A DNA stretch of 64,000 bases from Proteiniphilum sp. GTDB lineage: Bacteria > Bacteroidota > Bacteroidia > Bacteroidales > Dysgonomonadaceae. Location: NCBI GenBank assembly GCA_016839025.1, contig JADLKK010000004.1, forward strand, positions 1 to 64,000, in the 5' to 3' direction. Under the pieces are notes generated by a model, which did no database searches, was not told the origin of the DNA, and saw only the letters and a program-made list of their open reading frames with translations. A program made the translations under genes and the position numbers. This document shows, piece after piece, positions 39,539-48,118 of the stretch (its first letter is position 1; every line of letters starts with the position of its first letter).

Positions 39539-39864
39539 TGACGAAACAGGTTTTGGGGTTTTGAGGTATCCGGGTATCCTTTTTCTGAAGCGAATGATGG
39601 CAAATCAAATCCAGGTAAGCCAACAGAAAGCGCCATCATATCTGAGAACTAAACAAAGATGTCTCGTTTCTGTTCTCAATGTCTTTTGCACATTTAATTA
39701 TATTTAACATTGTTGCCGAGCTCACAAAAATCGAATGGTCATTTTCACTCCCCTATCTATGCACTCGCTTCAGTTGACAGCCTTTTCAAATGAACCACGA
39801 TTGCATGTGAAACCGTTTTTTTGTGCTATATTTGTATCTGAAAAGAATAGAACGATTATAATTA
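39539..39864. other. Intergenic region between divergent genes
   Basis: This 326-base stretch separates the TonB receptor (minus) from the GHL10 gene (plus). It is AT-rich towards the right. I see a TATATTTG -7 box at 39827-39834 for the right-hand gene without a well-placed -33 element, and an imperfect CATCTTTG on the minus strand at 39654-39661. No RNA gene, repeat or reading frame of substance is visible. Confidence 0.5.
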
Positions 39865-41319
39865 ATGAACAGGTTGTACTTTTTGCTTATCCTTTCGCTC
39901 TGCCTTCCTTTCGCTCTGTTTTCCTCGGATCTGCCGGCTACGGAAGTGAGGGCGGTATGGCTTACCACCAACTACGGGCTCGACTGGCCCCGAAACAGAA
40001 CCAGCCGGGAGATGCAGCAAAAAGAACTGATCGACATCCTGGACAGCCTGCAGAAGCATAACTTCAATACGGTGCTCTTCCAGGTGCGGGGGAGGGGTGA
40101 GGTGCTTTACCGTTCGGAGATAGAGCCGATGTCCACACTCGTCGTCAGCGGCGGGAAGGGAGAGGCATCTTTTGATCCGCTCGCCTTTGCCATTGAGGAG
40201 TGTCACAAGAGGGGTCTTGAATGTCACGCATGGATTGTCACCTATCCACTGGGGAGCGACAGGCATGTGAAGAGCCTGGGTGCATTCTCTGTGACAAAAA
40301 AGAATCCGGCGATTGCCCGAAAATTCCAGGGAGAGTGGTTCCTGGACCCGGGCAACCCGCGCACCGATGATTATCTGCTTTCCATCGTTAAGGAGATCGT
40401 TACCGGTTACGATGTGGACGGTATTCATTTTGATTACATTCGTTATCCCGACAACAGGGGGCGTTTTCCCGATGATACGATGTACCGTCTCTACGGTAAG
40501 GGTAAATCGCGGGCTGACTGGCGCAGGGACAACATCACCCGGTTCGTAACCAGGGCATACGACTGGATCAAACAGGAGAAACCGTGGGTGCAGGTGAGCA
40601 GTGCTCCTTTGGGTCGATACCGCGCGTTGGGAAACAACGGTCACGGCTGGACGGCCATGGAAACCGTGTACCAGGATGCGGGGAGATGGATGAAAGCAGG
40701 AAAACACGACGCCCTCTACCCGATGATGTACTACAAGGATCATCTCTTTTATCCTTTTGTAGACGACTGGATGGATAACGGCAACAAGCGGATTGTGGTT
40801 CCCGGTCTGGGTGCCTACCAAATGGTCGAGTTGGGATGGTCACGTCAGGATATCCTCAACCAGGTAGAATATACCAGGCACAATCAGGTACACGGTCAGG
40901 CCTATTTTCGTACCGGTAACCTGTTGGCAAATACGAAGGAAATTCTCACGTCGATTGCCTCCTATTATCGTTATCCTGCCAAGCTGCCACCCATGACCTG
41001 GCTCTCGGATACCATCCCCGATCCTCCCACCGACCTGAGGGCGGAGCGAACATCTGACGGATTGTTAGAGCTGAGCTGGAATCAGGCGACAGGTGACAAA
41101 CGGGTGAAATACAATGTTTACCGTACCGAGAATGAAGATTTCAGCAGAGAACGTCCCGAGAACCTGCTGGCTGTAGGGGTGAGAGACTGTTTCTTTCGTT
41201 ATCAGGCTGAAGATGATGACAAGGCCTACTACTATTTTGTGACCGTATCGGACTCGTTTCACAACGAGAGTGAACAGGCTGTACCGGCATTTTTTTATCA
41301 TTCCCGGACAGTGAAGTAA
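39865..41319 (+). CDS. Family 10-like glycoside hydrolase (GHL10)
   Basis: The 484-residue protein has a signal peptide (1-20) and a TIM-barrel of the GHL10/DUF187 type (about 25-350; VRAVWLTTNYGLDWP, FNTVLFQVRGRGEVLY, GIHFDYIRYP). A fibronectin III-like domain forms the C-terminus (about 385-480; PTDLRAERTSDGLLELSWN). Related proteins such as YngK and DigH cleave peptidoglycan glycan strands lacking stem peptides, so a role in cell-wall turnover is likely, though carbohydrate degradation is not excluded. Confidence 0.88.
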   Translation: MNRLYFLLILSLCLPFALFSSDLPATEVRAVWLTTNYGLDWPRNRTSREMQQKELIDILDSLQKHNFNTVLFQVRGRGEVLYRSEIEPMSTLVVSGGKGEASFDPLAFAIEECHKRGLECHAWIVTYPLGSDRHVKSLGAFSVTKKNPAIARKFQGEWFLDPGNPRTDDYLLSIVKEIVTGYDVDGIHFDYIRYPDNRGRFPDDTMYRLYGKGKSRADWRRDNITRFVTRAYDWIKQEKPWVQVSSAPLGRYRALGNNGHGWTAMETVYQDAGRWMKAGKHDALYPMMYYKDHLFYPFVDDWMDNGNKRIVVPGLGAYQMVELGWSRQDILNQVEYTRHNQVHGQAYFRTGNLLANTKEILTSIASYYRYPAKLPPMTWLSDTIPDPPTDLRAERTSDGLLELSWNQATGDKRVKYNVYRTENEDFSRERPENLLAVGVRDCFFRYQAEDDDKAYYYFVTVSDSFHNESEQAVPAFFYHSRTVK

Positions 41320-41417
41320 GCATCAGTATAACAGGATTATACCTGTATAAAAGGGAGGGATGAAAAATGAATTGGGATTGTTAGGATAAATCAATAAATT
41401 GGAATAATTTTGTAGCA

Positions 41418-41924
41418 ATGGAGGCCAGTCAGAAATTAAGAAAGCAGGTGAAGGAGGAGTTTATGGAGTATCTCACACTGCATAAGCACCGTAAGACACC
41501 CGAACGGTTTGCCATTCTCGATCATATCTACACCAACAAGGGGCATTTCGACATGGATTCGCTCTATAAGTCTATGATCGATGTAAACTTCCGGGTGAGT
41601 CGTGCCACACTTTACAATACAATTGAACTGTTACTGGACTGTGGGCTGGTGGTGAAACACCAGTTCGGGGGCAACATGTCGAAATATGAACGGGCCTACG
41701 GGAACGAAAACCACGATCACCTGATCTGTACTAGCTGCGGGGAGGTGTGGGAGACAAGAAACAGTGACCTGTTGACGCAGGCACAGCTGAAGAAAATCAA
41801 GAAATTCACGGTCAGCTACTACAGTATGTACATCTACGGCACCTGCAGTAAATGCAGCCATGCCAAAAAGATGGAGCTGAAGAGGCTGGAACGTGACAGC
41901 AAGGAGAAGACAGGAAACAAGTAA
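41418..41924 (+). CDS. Fur-family transcriptional regulator
   Basis: The 168-residue protein has the Fur winged helix (about 20-95; KTPERFAILDHIYTNKGHFDMDSLY ... VSRATLYNTIELLLDCGLV) and a dimerisation domain with metal-binding NENHDHLICTSCGEVWE and the paired CxxC motifs CTSC and CSKC. The sequence does not by itself separate Fur from PerR or Zur. A TAATTTTG -7 box at 41405-41412 ends five bases before the ATG, so the message may be leaderless. purA follows after 65 bases. Confidence 0.93.
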   Translation: MEASQKLRKQVKEEFMEYLTLHKHRKTPERFAILDHIYTNKGHFDMDSLYKSMIDVNFRVSRATLYNTIELLLDCGLVVKHQFGGNMSKYERAYGNENHDHLICTSCGEVWETRNSDLLTQAQLKKIKKFTVSYYSMYIYGTCSKCSHAKKMELKRLERDSKEKTGNK

Positions 41925-41989
41925 GCAGTTGCTGAACAAACCGGGATGAGTGGATCTTATGCCATTCATCCAATAAACAACCATCAGAA

Positions 41990-43249
41990 ATGAAAGTGGA
42001 CGTAATCTTAGGCCTACAGTGGGGCGATGAAGGGAAAGGAAAAGTGGTGGATGTGCTCACACCCGACTATGAGATTGTAGCACGTTTTCAGGGTGGTCCC
42101 AATGCGGGGCATACCCTTGAGTTTGAAGGCGAGAAATACATTTTGAAATCGATACCATCGGGCATCTTTCAGCAGGGGAAGACCAACATCATCGGCAACG
42201 GGGTGGTGATCGACCCGGCGCTCTTTCGCCAGGAGGTGGAGACCCTTGAAGAGACCGGACACACGCTGACCGACCGGCTTTACATCTCCAAGAAGGCACA
42301 CCTGATCCTGCCCACCCACCGACTGCTCGATGCGGCATCGGAAAAGGCAATGGGGAATGCCAAAATTGGCACCACCGGGCGGGGCATAGGCCCTTCCTAT
42401 ACCGACAAGATCAGTCGCCACGGGCTGCGCGTGGGAGATCTCTTTCACAATTTTGAAGATAAATACCGGCAGGCAGTTGCGCGTCACAAGGAGATGCTCG
42501 ACCAGTATGATTTTGACTATGACCTGGAGGCTTTGGAAAAACCCTGGTTTGAAGGGGTGGAGAAGATGAAAAGCTTCCGGATCATCGAGAGTGAGCATTT
42601 TATCAACCGTGAGTTGCAAAACGGCGCCAGGGTGCTGGCTGAAGGTGCCCAGGGGTCGATGCTCGATATCGATTTCGGATCATACCCCTTTGTCACCTCT
42701 TCCAACACCATCTGTGCCGGAGCCTGTACCGGTCTGGGTATCGCCCCCCGCACCATTGGGGAGGTATATGGTATCTTTAAGGCATACTGTACCCGGGTGG
42801 GCAGTGGTCCCTTTCCCACCGAGTTGTTCGACGAGGATGGTCAGCTGTTACGTGACAACGGCAGGGAATACGGATCGGTAACCGGTCGTCCCCGTCGCTG
42901 TGGATGGATCGACCTGGTAGCACTCCGCTACACGGTGATGCTGAACGGCGTAACCAAGCTGGTGATGATGAAGAGCGATGTGCTGGATAGCTTCGAAAGG
43001 ATTAAGGCTTGTGTGGCCTACCGCATCAACGGCGTGGAGACGGAAGAACTCCCCTTTGATATATCGGAGGGAATTGAGCCGGTATGGGTGGAGTTACCGG
43101 GGTGGAAAACCGACATGACAAAAGTGCAGTCGGAGGATGAGTTTCCGGAGGAGTTTAACAATTACCTCACCTTCCTGGAAGAGGAGCTTGGGGTACCGAT
43201 CGCCATCGTCTCGGTGGGTCCCGACAGGGCACAGACCATCATCCGCTAG
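41990..43249 (+). CDS. purA: Adenylosuccinate synthetase PurA
   Basis: PurA joins IMP and aspartate with GTP in AMP synthesis. The 419-residue length is typical. The N-terminal GLQWGDEGKGKVVDVL with the catalytic aspartate, the GNGVVIDP and GTTGRGIGPSYTDK motifs, and TGRPRRCGWIDL are all present. It is preceded by the Fur-family gene, a common Bacteroidales pair. Confidence 0.97.
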   Translation: MKVDVILGLQWGDEGKGKVVDVLTPDYEIVARFQGGPNAGHTLEFEGEKYILKSIPSGIFQQGKTNIIGNGVVIDPALFRQEVETLEETGHTLTDRLYISKKAHLILPTHRLLDAASEKAMGNAKIGTTGRGIGPSYTDKISRHGLRVGDLFHNFEDKYRQAVARHKEMLDQYDFDYDLEALEKPWFEGVEKMKSFRIIESEHFINRELQNGARVLAEGAQGSMLDIDFGSYPFVTSSNTICAGACTGLGIAPRTIGEVYGIFKAYCTRVGSGPFPTELFDEDGQLLRDNGREYGSVTGRPRRCGWIDLVALRYTVMLNGVTKLVMMKSDVLDSFERIKACVAYRINGVETEELPFDISEGIEPVWVELPGWKTDMTKVQSEDEFPEEFNNYLTFLEEELGVPIAIVSVGPDRAQTIIR

Positions 43250-43317
43250 CGATATGGCACGCTTTTGGCGGATGAACAATTGTACACAACAACTGTTTAG
43301 TTTAGAAAAAGAAGCAT

Positions 43318-43998
43318 ATGTCACCAGTATGGATACTGTTTATAGCTATTGCTATTGCCGGCTGGATGGTACAGGGTACCCTCCAGAGCCGTTTCAAGAA
43401 ATATTCGAAGATTTCCCTCCGCAACGGGATGACCGGTCGTGAGGTGGCAGAGAAGATGCTGCACGACAACGGTATTTACGATGTGCAGGTGATCTCCGTA
43501 GGGGGACGACTCACCGACCACTACAATCCGCTCAACAAAACCATCAACCTGAGCGAACCGGTTTATGGCTCCTATAGTGTGGCGGCCGCTGCGGTAGCCG
43601 CTCACGAGACAGGACACGCCATCCAGCATGCAAGAGGATATGCACCGTTGAAGATGCGTTCGGCATTGGTACCGGTTATCTCCTCTACCTCCAAATGGGT
43701 GATGTGGGTGATTCTCGCGGGTATCATCATGATACAGACCTTCCCCATGTTGATCTGGATCGGTATCGGAATGTTTGCACTCACCACCCTTTTCAGTTTT
43801 GTAACCCTGCCAGTGGAGAAAAACGCTACCAACCGGGCATTGGCCTGGCTCAGCAGTGCCGGCATCACGGATGTCAGCAACCACAGCCAGGCGGTAGATG
43901 CACTTCGCTGGGCTGGGTACACCTATGTGGTGGCTGCCCTTAGCTCGTTGGCAACCCTGCTTTACTACATCATGATTGCCAGTGGCAGCAGACGATAG
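43318..43998 (+). CDS. YugP-type zinc metallopeptidase
   Basis: The 226-residue membrane protein matches the Zn_peptidase_2 family (YugP). The zinc motif is HETGH (His96, Glu97, His100), flanked by an N-terminal membrane segment (3-20) and three more segments (about 118-160 and 195-220). The substrate is unknown; the active site probably faces the membrane-cytoplasm border. It follows purA by 68 bases. Confidence 0.92.
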   Translation: MSPVWILFIAIAIAGWMVQGTLQSRFKKYSKISLRNGMTGREVAEKMLHDNGIYDVQVISVGGRLTDHYNPLNKTINLSEPVYGSYSVAAAAVAAHETGHAIQHARGYAPLKMRSALVPVISSTSKWVMWVILAGIIMIQTFPMLIWIGIGMFALTTLFSFVTLPVEKNATNRALAWLSSAGITDVSNHSQAVDALRWAGYTYVVAALSSLATLLYYIMIASGSRR

Positions 43999-44026
43999 GA
44001 ACGGAACAACGGATACCCCTCATCAA

Positions 44027-44054
44027 CGCGGTGCGAAAACATTTTCGTACCGCG
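44027..44054 (+). terminator. Long hairpin after the YugP-type gene
   Basis: Thirteen-base arms (CGCGGTGCGAAAA and TTTTCGTACCGCG, one G-U pair) are separated by two bases, leaving a tight loop. Only GTTTAT follows, so the T tract is weak, but the stem is strong enough to stop or stall transcription. Confidence 0.6.
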
Positions 44055-44115
44055 CTGCGTTTATAGATATTCCACGTGCCTGAAGGATAGAAACAGCTAA
44101 TAAGGAGGAATCAAG

Positions 44116-45024
44116 ATGAAGACAATCCTGGTGACGGGCGGCTCGGGACTGGTAGGGCGCCGGCTTACGGAGATGCTCAGGGAGCAAGGTTACAGGGTGC
44201 TATGGCTCAGCCGCGATCGTGATCTCAGAGCGGATCCGCCGCATTATAGTTGGGATTACCGGGACGGGACGATTGACAGGGAGGCGGTGGAGCAGGCGGA
44301 TGCGATCATCCACCTGGCTGGTGCCAACCTGGGTGAGAAGCGCTGGAGCGATGCACGGAAAGAGGAGATTGTGGCAAGCCGGGTTGAAACGTCACATCTG
44401 CTGTTTGACATCCTGCAGGAGACCGGTCACCAGATCGAAGCGTTTGTCTCTGCCTCCGCCATTGGATATTATGGCACAGCCGTTACTGATAAGGTTTTCA
44501 TGGAGGAGGAGAAACCCCTCGGCAGCGATTTCCTGAGCGAAACCTGCCGGCGATGGGAGGAGGCCGCTTTCCGTTTTTCCGATTTGCCCGGTGTACGTAC
44601 GGTAGCCCTGCGTACCGGCTTCGTGGTGGATCGAGACAGTGATGCTTTCGGAAAGATGCTGCTGCCCACCCGTCTGGGGGTGGGGTCACCACTGGGAAGC
44701 GGCAGCCAGTATCTCAGTTGGATCCATCTGGAGGATCTCTGCCGCCTTTATATCCATGCTGTTGAAGATCCGATGATGAAAGGAATCTACAACGCTGTGG
44801 CCCCGCAACAGGTCACCAATGCGCAATTCATGCGCAGCCTGGCCAAGGAGATGCATCGTCCCTTCTTCTTTCCGTCAGTACCAGCCTTTCTACTTCGCCT
44901 GGTAATGGGAGAGGCGGCTGACCTGGTACTGGGTGGCAGCAGGATATCGGCACAAAAGGTGCTGGACAGCGGTTTCCAGTTCCGGTATGAAAGAGCCAAC
45001 GAAGCGATACGGGCATCCATATAG
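44116..45024 (+). CDS. TIGR01777-family NAD(P)-dependent oxidoreductase
   Basis: The 302-residue extended SDR has the nucleotide-binding TGGSGLVGRRL, the HLAGAN motif and the YfcH-like block SASAIGYYG, followed by a DUF1731-type C-terminus. The substrate is unknown for the family. A strong Shine-Dalgarno AAGGAGG (44102-44108) precedes the ATG, which is unusual for this phylum and firmly fixes the start. A Crp-type regulator follows. Confidence 0.9.
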   Translation: MKTILVTGGSGLVGRRLTEMLREQGYRVLWLSRDRDLRADPPHYSWDYRDGTIDREAVEQADAIIHLAGANLGEKRWSDARKEEIVASRVETSHLLFDILQETGHQIEAFVSASAIGYYGTAVTDKVFMEEEKPLGSDFLSETCRRWEEAAFRFSDLPGVRTVALRTGFVVDRDSDAFGKMLLPTRLGVGSPLGSGSQYLSWIHLEDLCRLYIHAVEDPMMKGIYNAVAPQQVTNAQFMRSLAKEMHRPFFFPSVPAFLLRLVMGEAADLVLGGSRISAQKVLDSGFQFRYERANEAIRASI

Positions 45025-45075
45025 GAGATGGATAAGATGAATTAATCCCTATTGAAGGGCAAAATAGGATTTCAA

Positions 45076-45675
45076 ATGCGCAAAGAGACAACCTTGCAGA
45101 TGGTGTACCGCCACCCTTTGTTTACGGAAGAGCAGTTCCAGATCATCAGTGAGTCGCATAAGGAGGTACGGTTCAAAAAGGGGAATTTCTTTTTGACCAA
45201 AGGAGAGATTGCAAATAGCTTTCTCCTTCTTGAAGAAGGACTCATGCGTTCATTCCTTTACAGTTACGACGGCAATGAGATCACCACAGATTTTTACTCC
45301 GATCAGGAGGTGGTGATCAATGTTCTTTCCTTGTTTAAACGTATTCCATCCGATGAGTATATCCAGGCACTGACCGATTGTGTATGCTGGCAGATAGACC
45401 TGGACCGCTTCCAACAGCTCTATCACTCCATGCCGGGAATGAGCGAATGGGGGAGGGCTTGGATGTCGGAGCAGCTCTTTCAATCCAAACAGCGGGCTGT
45501 GGAAATGATCACGGAAAACGCTACCACGCGTTACCTGAAACTGATCAAGGAGAAACCGCAGGTGATCCGCCAGGCACCCTTGAAACAGATTGCCTCCTAT
45601 CTCGGGGTGACCGATACCTCCCTGAGCCGTATCAGGAAAGAACTCTCGAAGGGCAGTTTCCTTGCCACCCGTTAG
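45076..45675 (+). CDS. Crp/Fnr-family transcriptional regulator
   Basis: From ATG 45076 the protein has 199 residues. The cyclic-nucleotide-type beta-roll covers about 15-125 (FFLTKGEIANSFLLLEEGLM) and the C-terminal helix-turn-helix is PLKQIASYLGVTDTSLSRIRKEL. It belongs to the short, cytosine-poor Bacteroidetes group without iron-sulfur cysteines, and differs clearly from the regulator at 11593. Neighbours suggest a stress-related or small-molecule role (inference). Confidence 0.9.
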   Translation: MRKETTLQMVYRHPLFTEEQFQIISESHKEVRFKKGNFFLTKGEIANSFLLLEEGLMRSFLYSYDGNEITTDFYSDQEVVINVLSLFKRIPSDEYIQALTDCVCWQIDLDRFQQLYHSMPGMSEWGRAWMSEQLFQSKQRAVEMITENATTRYLKLIKEKPQVIRQAPLKQIASYLGVTDTSLSRIRKELSKGSFLATR

Positions 45676-45766
45676 CAGCAACCTGTCACAGGACAATTCC
45701 CGGTTTTTTTTTCCATCAGAGGTGTTTTCTTGTCATAGGATAAGCCTGACTTGTCAACCAGTATCT

Positions 45767-45792
45767 TATATTTGCAATATAGAATGATTCTA
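45767..45792 (+). promoter_or_regulatory. Promoter with PerR-like palindrome
   Basis: A -7 box TATATTTG (45767-45774) is followed after five bases by the perfect palindrome TAGAAT-G-ATTCTA (45780-45792). With its flanks the site fits a 7-1-7 Fur/PerR-type box (ATAGAAT-G-ATTCTAA, one mismatch). No well-spaced -33 element is seen. Confidence 0.55.
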
Positions 45793-45833
45793 ATTAAATA
45801 AGTTGGATTAATGATTTTACATTGCAAATCTGT

Positions 45834-46458
45834 ATGAAGAATTCAATCTATCCCTCTATCTGGTGCAACGACAATGCGCGTGAGATGGCTGACTATTATT
45901 GTTCCATTTTTCCGGAGACGGTGATTGTGGATCAGAACCCGTGGGTGGTTGTGCTCTCCATGGAGGGACAGCGCATCATGCTGTTGAATGGCGGAGAGAT
46001 GTACCGGCCCAATCCCTCCTTCTCACTGATGTATCTCACCACCCGAGAGGCAGTGGTGGAGAGTCTCTATGAGAAGCTGATCAGTGGCGGCAGTGAACTG
46101 ATGGCACTGGACAGCTATCCTTTCAGCCGGAAACGTGCAGCATGCCGAGTTCAGGATTCTGGATTACTTGTTGATGATCATGGACAGTTCCTATCCACAC
46201 ACCTTTGACTTTACTGAGGGGATGTCACTGGTGGTTGAGTGCCAGACGCAGGAGGAGATTGATCTCTGCTGGAACCGGCTCACATCCAACGGCGGGGAGG
46301 AGAGCATGTGTGGCTGGCTGCGTGACAGATACGGGGTGAGCTGGCAGATCACGCCCACGGTCATGAAGGAGTTATTGCCCCGCTCACCGAGGGTGATGGA
46401 GGTGATGATGACCATGAAGAAGCTGGATATACGGAAACTGCAGGAGGCCGCCGAGTAG
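45834..46458 (+). pseudogene. Two-domain VOC (PhnB-like) gene with internal deletion
   Basis: The first frame (from ATG 45834) encodes a PhnB-like VOC start (YPSIWCNDNAREMADYYCSIFPE ... GQRIMLLNGG ... LDSYPFS) and then breaks down near 46127. A second frame from about 46135 resumes with HAEFRILD, FDFTEGMSLVVECQTQEEIDLCW and MCGWLRDRYGVSWQITP, which is the last part of a second VOC domain. Two-domain relatives are about 280-300 residues; here only some 207 codons remain, so about 80 codons spanning the end of domain 1 and the start of domain 2 are missing and the join is out of frame. Confidence 0.75.
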
Positions 46459-46548
46459 CCGACAGAGACCCTATATGCGCAGTGAATGTTTTTTATTCCA
46501 TCAATTATGTTTCTCTTTTATTCTTTTGAACTACTAAAAAAATTGCAA

Positions 46549-46977
46549 ATGAAGACAAAACTAAATCCTTACCTCAATTTTAATGGTACCTGTGAAGAGG
46601 CGTTCAATTTCTACAAGTCGGTTTTTGGAGGTGACTTCAAGGGCGGTATCATGAAGATGAAAGATATCGAAGGAATGGAAATTGCCGAAGCTGACCTTGA
46701 ACGGGTGATGCATGTGGCTTTGCCCATTGGCGACGAACTGCTGATGGGCTCCGATGTGCCATCGGGAATGGGCGCCTCCTTCAAGGCAGGAAACAGCACC
46801 TATATCAGCATTTTCCCGGAAAGCAGGAGAGAGGCCGACAGGCTTTTCAATGCCCTTTCAGCAGGAGGAGAGATTGAGATGCCCATGGAGGATATGTTCT
46901 GGGGCGACTATTTCGGCAGCTTTCGTGACCGGTATGGCATCCTCTGGATGATCAATCACAACAACGAATCGGAGTAG
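46549..46977 (+). CDS. VOC-family (PhnB-like) protein
   Basis: From ATG 46549 this is a 142-residue single glyoxalase-fold protein with the family opening LNPYLNFNGTCEEAFNFYKSVFGG, the middle MHVALPIGDELLMGSD and the end DRYGILWMINH. Such proteins are dimeric, mostly metal-independent, and have no settled function. It follows the broken VOC gene on the same strand and is closed by a strong two-way terminator. Confidence 0.88.
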   Translation: MKTKLNPYLNFNGTCEEAFNFYKSVFGGDFKGGIMKMKDIEGMEIAEADLERVMHVALPIGDELLMGSDVPSGMGASFKAGNSTYISIFPESRREADRLFNALSAGGEIEMPMEDMFWGDYFGSFRDRYGILWMINHNNESE

Positions 46978-47002
46978 AATTGTAGCTTTGGTTGCCTATA
47001 CA

Positions 47003-47034
47003 AAAAGAGCCGGCTCCATAGAACCGGCTCTTTT
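47003..47034. terminator. Bidirectional terminator
   Basis: An eleven-base-pair perfect stem (AAAAGAGCCGG with CCGGCTCTTTT) carries A and T tracts on both sides. It lies between convergent genes and can serve both. Confidence 0.92.
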
Positions 47035-47052
47035 GCGATTTTTCATGTGACT

Positions 47053-48054
47053 TTATGCCTTTGGGTCGAAGAAAGGGTATTCCTTTACCGCGAGAAACTC
47101 TCTGTCGAGCAGGTTTTTCTCCCTGCGCGAAAGAGGTTTTTCCACGATCTCACCGATGTGATCCACGCAAAAGGCGAAGTTGCGGAAATCACCGGGAGGG
47201 ACAATGATATCGGCTCCTGCACGGAGGGTGTACTTCAGCGCGGCGATTCCCAACTCCGGATCAGCCACATCGATGGGTTTGACCCACGACTTGGGATAAC
47301 TTTTGCGTTCCTCGTCGTTCAGCCAGCGGCGGTGTACCAATCCCTTCAGGGCTATAACCCCCATGCCGCGCCGTTTCGCCTCGTGGACTACCCCCGATCC
47401 CCAACCTGCCAGCATGTCCATTTGCCAGTTGAGGGGGAACATCACCGTGTCGAAATCGTACATCGTCATGGCTCGCAGCGCCTGCACCTGTGAATGTGCC
47501 GAGAATCCCACCTTGCGGATCCTTCCCCGCTGCTTCTCCTTTTCAATCATCTCCATCACCCCGCTGGCTGCGAATGCCTGGTCGACATCACCGGCAGCAG
47601 TGAGGGCATGCAGCTGGTAGAGATCGAAGTAATCGGTGTGGAGCAGCCGCAATGATTCTTCAAACTCCTTCTCTGCTTCTGTCCGCGAACGTTGGGTGGT
47701 CTTGCAGGCAAGGTATACCTCCTTGCGGTAGGGTTTCAGTGAATTGCCCAGTTTCTCCTGGGCATCGCCGTAGGTGGGAGCTACATCAAAATAGTTGATA
47801 CCCCTGTCGCGAGCCCATGCTACGTAGTTGTCGGAAGCATCCTGTCCGTCACGTCTTGAGACAATTCCTCCATATACTACGGGGAACACATCAAAGCCGG
47901 TTTTCCCCAGTTTGCGTCTGATCTCTCTGTTACCCGTGCGGTTCTCCGATCTCTCTGTCCGGTTTTCACCAGCCAGACCGCTGCTCAGCTTGCCTGTAGC
48001 TCCGATTGCCACTGCACTGGCAACGCTTCGTTTGATGAATGTTCGTTTATCCAT
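47053..48054 (-). CDS. Exported aldo/keto reductase
   Basis: The 333-residue protein has a Tat-like leader (KRTFIKRSVASAVAIGA) and an aldo/keto reductase barrel (about 48-300) with the catalytic tyrosine in NYFDVAPTYGDAQEKLG, the FDLYQLHAL block and the late IVPPGDFRN segment. The linker between leader and barrel (about residues 30-46) is rich in Asn-Arg and comes from a 28-base imperfect tandem repeat (GATCTCTCTGT at 47920 and 47948). Substrate unknown. It is convergent with the VOC gene. Confidence 0.9.
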   Translation of the reverse strand: MDKRTFIKRSVASAVAIGATGKLSSGLAGENRTERSENRTGNREIRRKLGKTGFDVFPVVYGGIVSRRDGQDASDNYVAWARDRGINYFDVAPTYGDAQEKLGNSLKPYRKEVYLACKTTQRSRTEAEKEFEESLRLLHTDYFDLYQLHALTAAGDVDQAFAASGVMEMIEKEKQRGRIRKVGFSAHSQVQALRAMTMYDFDTVMFPLNWQMDMLAGWGSGVVHEAKRRGMGVIALKGLVHRRWLNDEERKSYPKSWVKPIDVADPELGIAALKYTLRAGADIIVPPGDFRNFAFCVDHIGEIVEKPLSRREKNLLDREFLAVKEYPFFDPKA

Positions 48055-48118
48055 GATGTAATGATTTGGGAAGTGGGATTTGTTCCATTTTTTTGATATG
48101 GTATATTTCTGAAAATGA

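Noticed and set aside
39539-39720. Cobalamin or other riboswitch ahead of the TonB receptor
   Set aside because: I could not find a conserved riboswitch core or convincing stem set on the minus strand.
39862-40821. A 319-codon minus-strand frame
   Set aside because: It is antisense to the GHL10 gene, which has a signal peptide and a conserved barrel; the shadow frame has neither.
46127-46140. Programmed frameshift in the VOC gene
   Set aside because: A whole segment of about 80 codons is missing as well, so a single-base slip cannot restore the protein.
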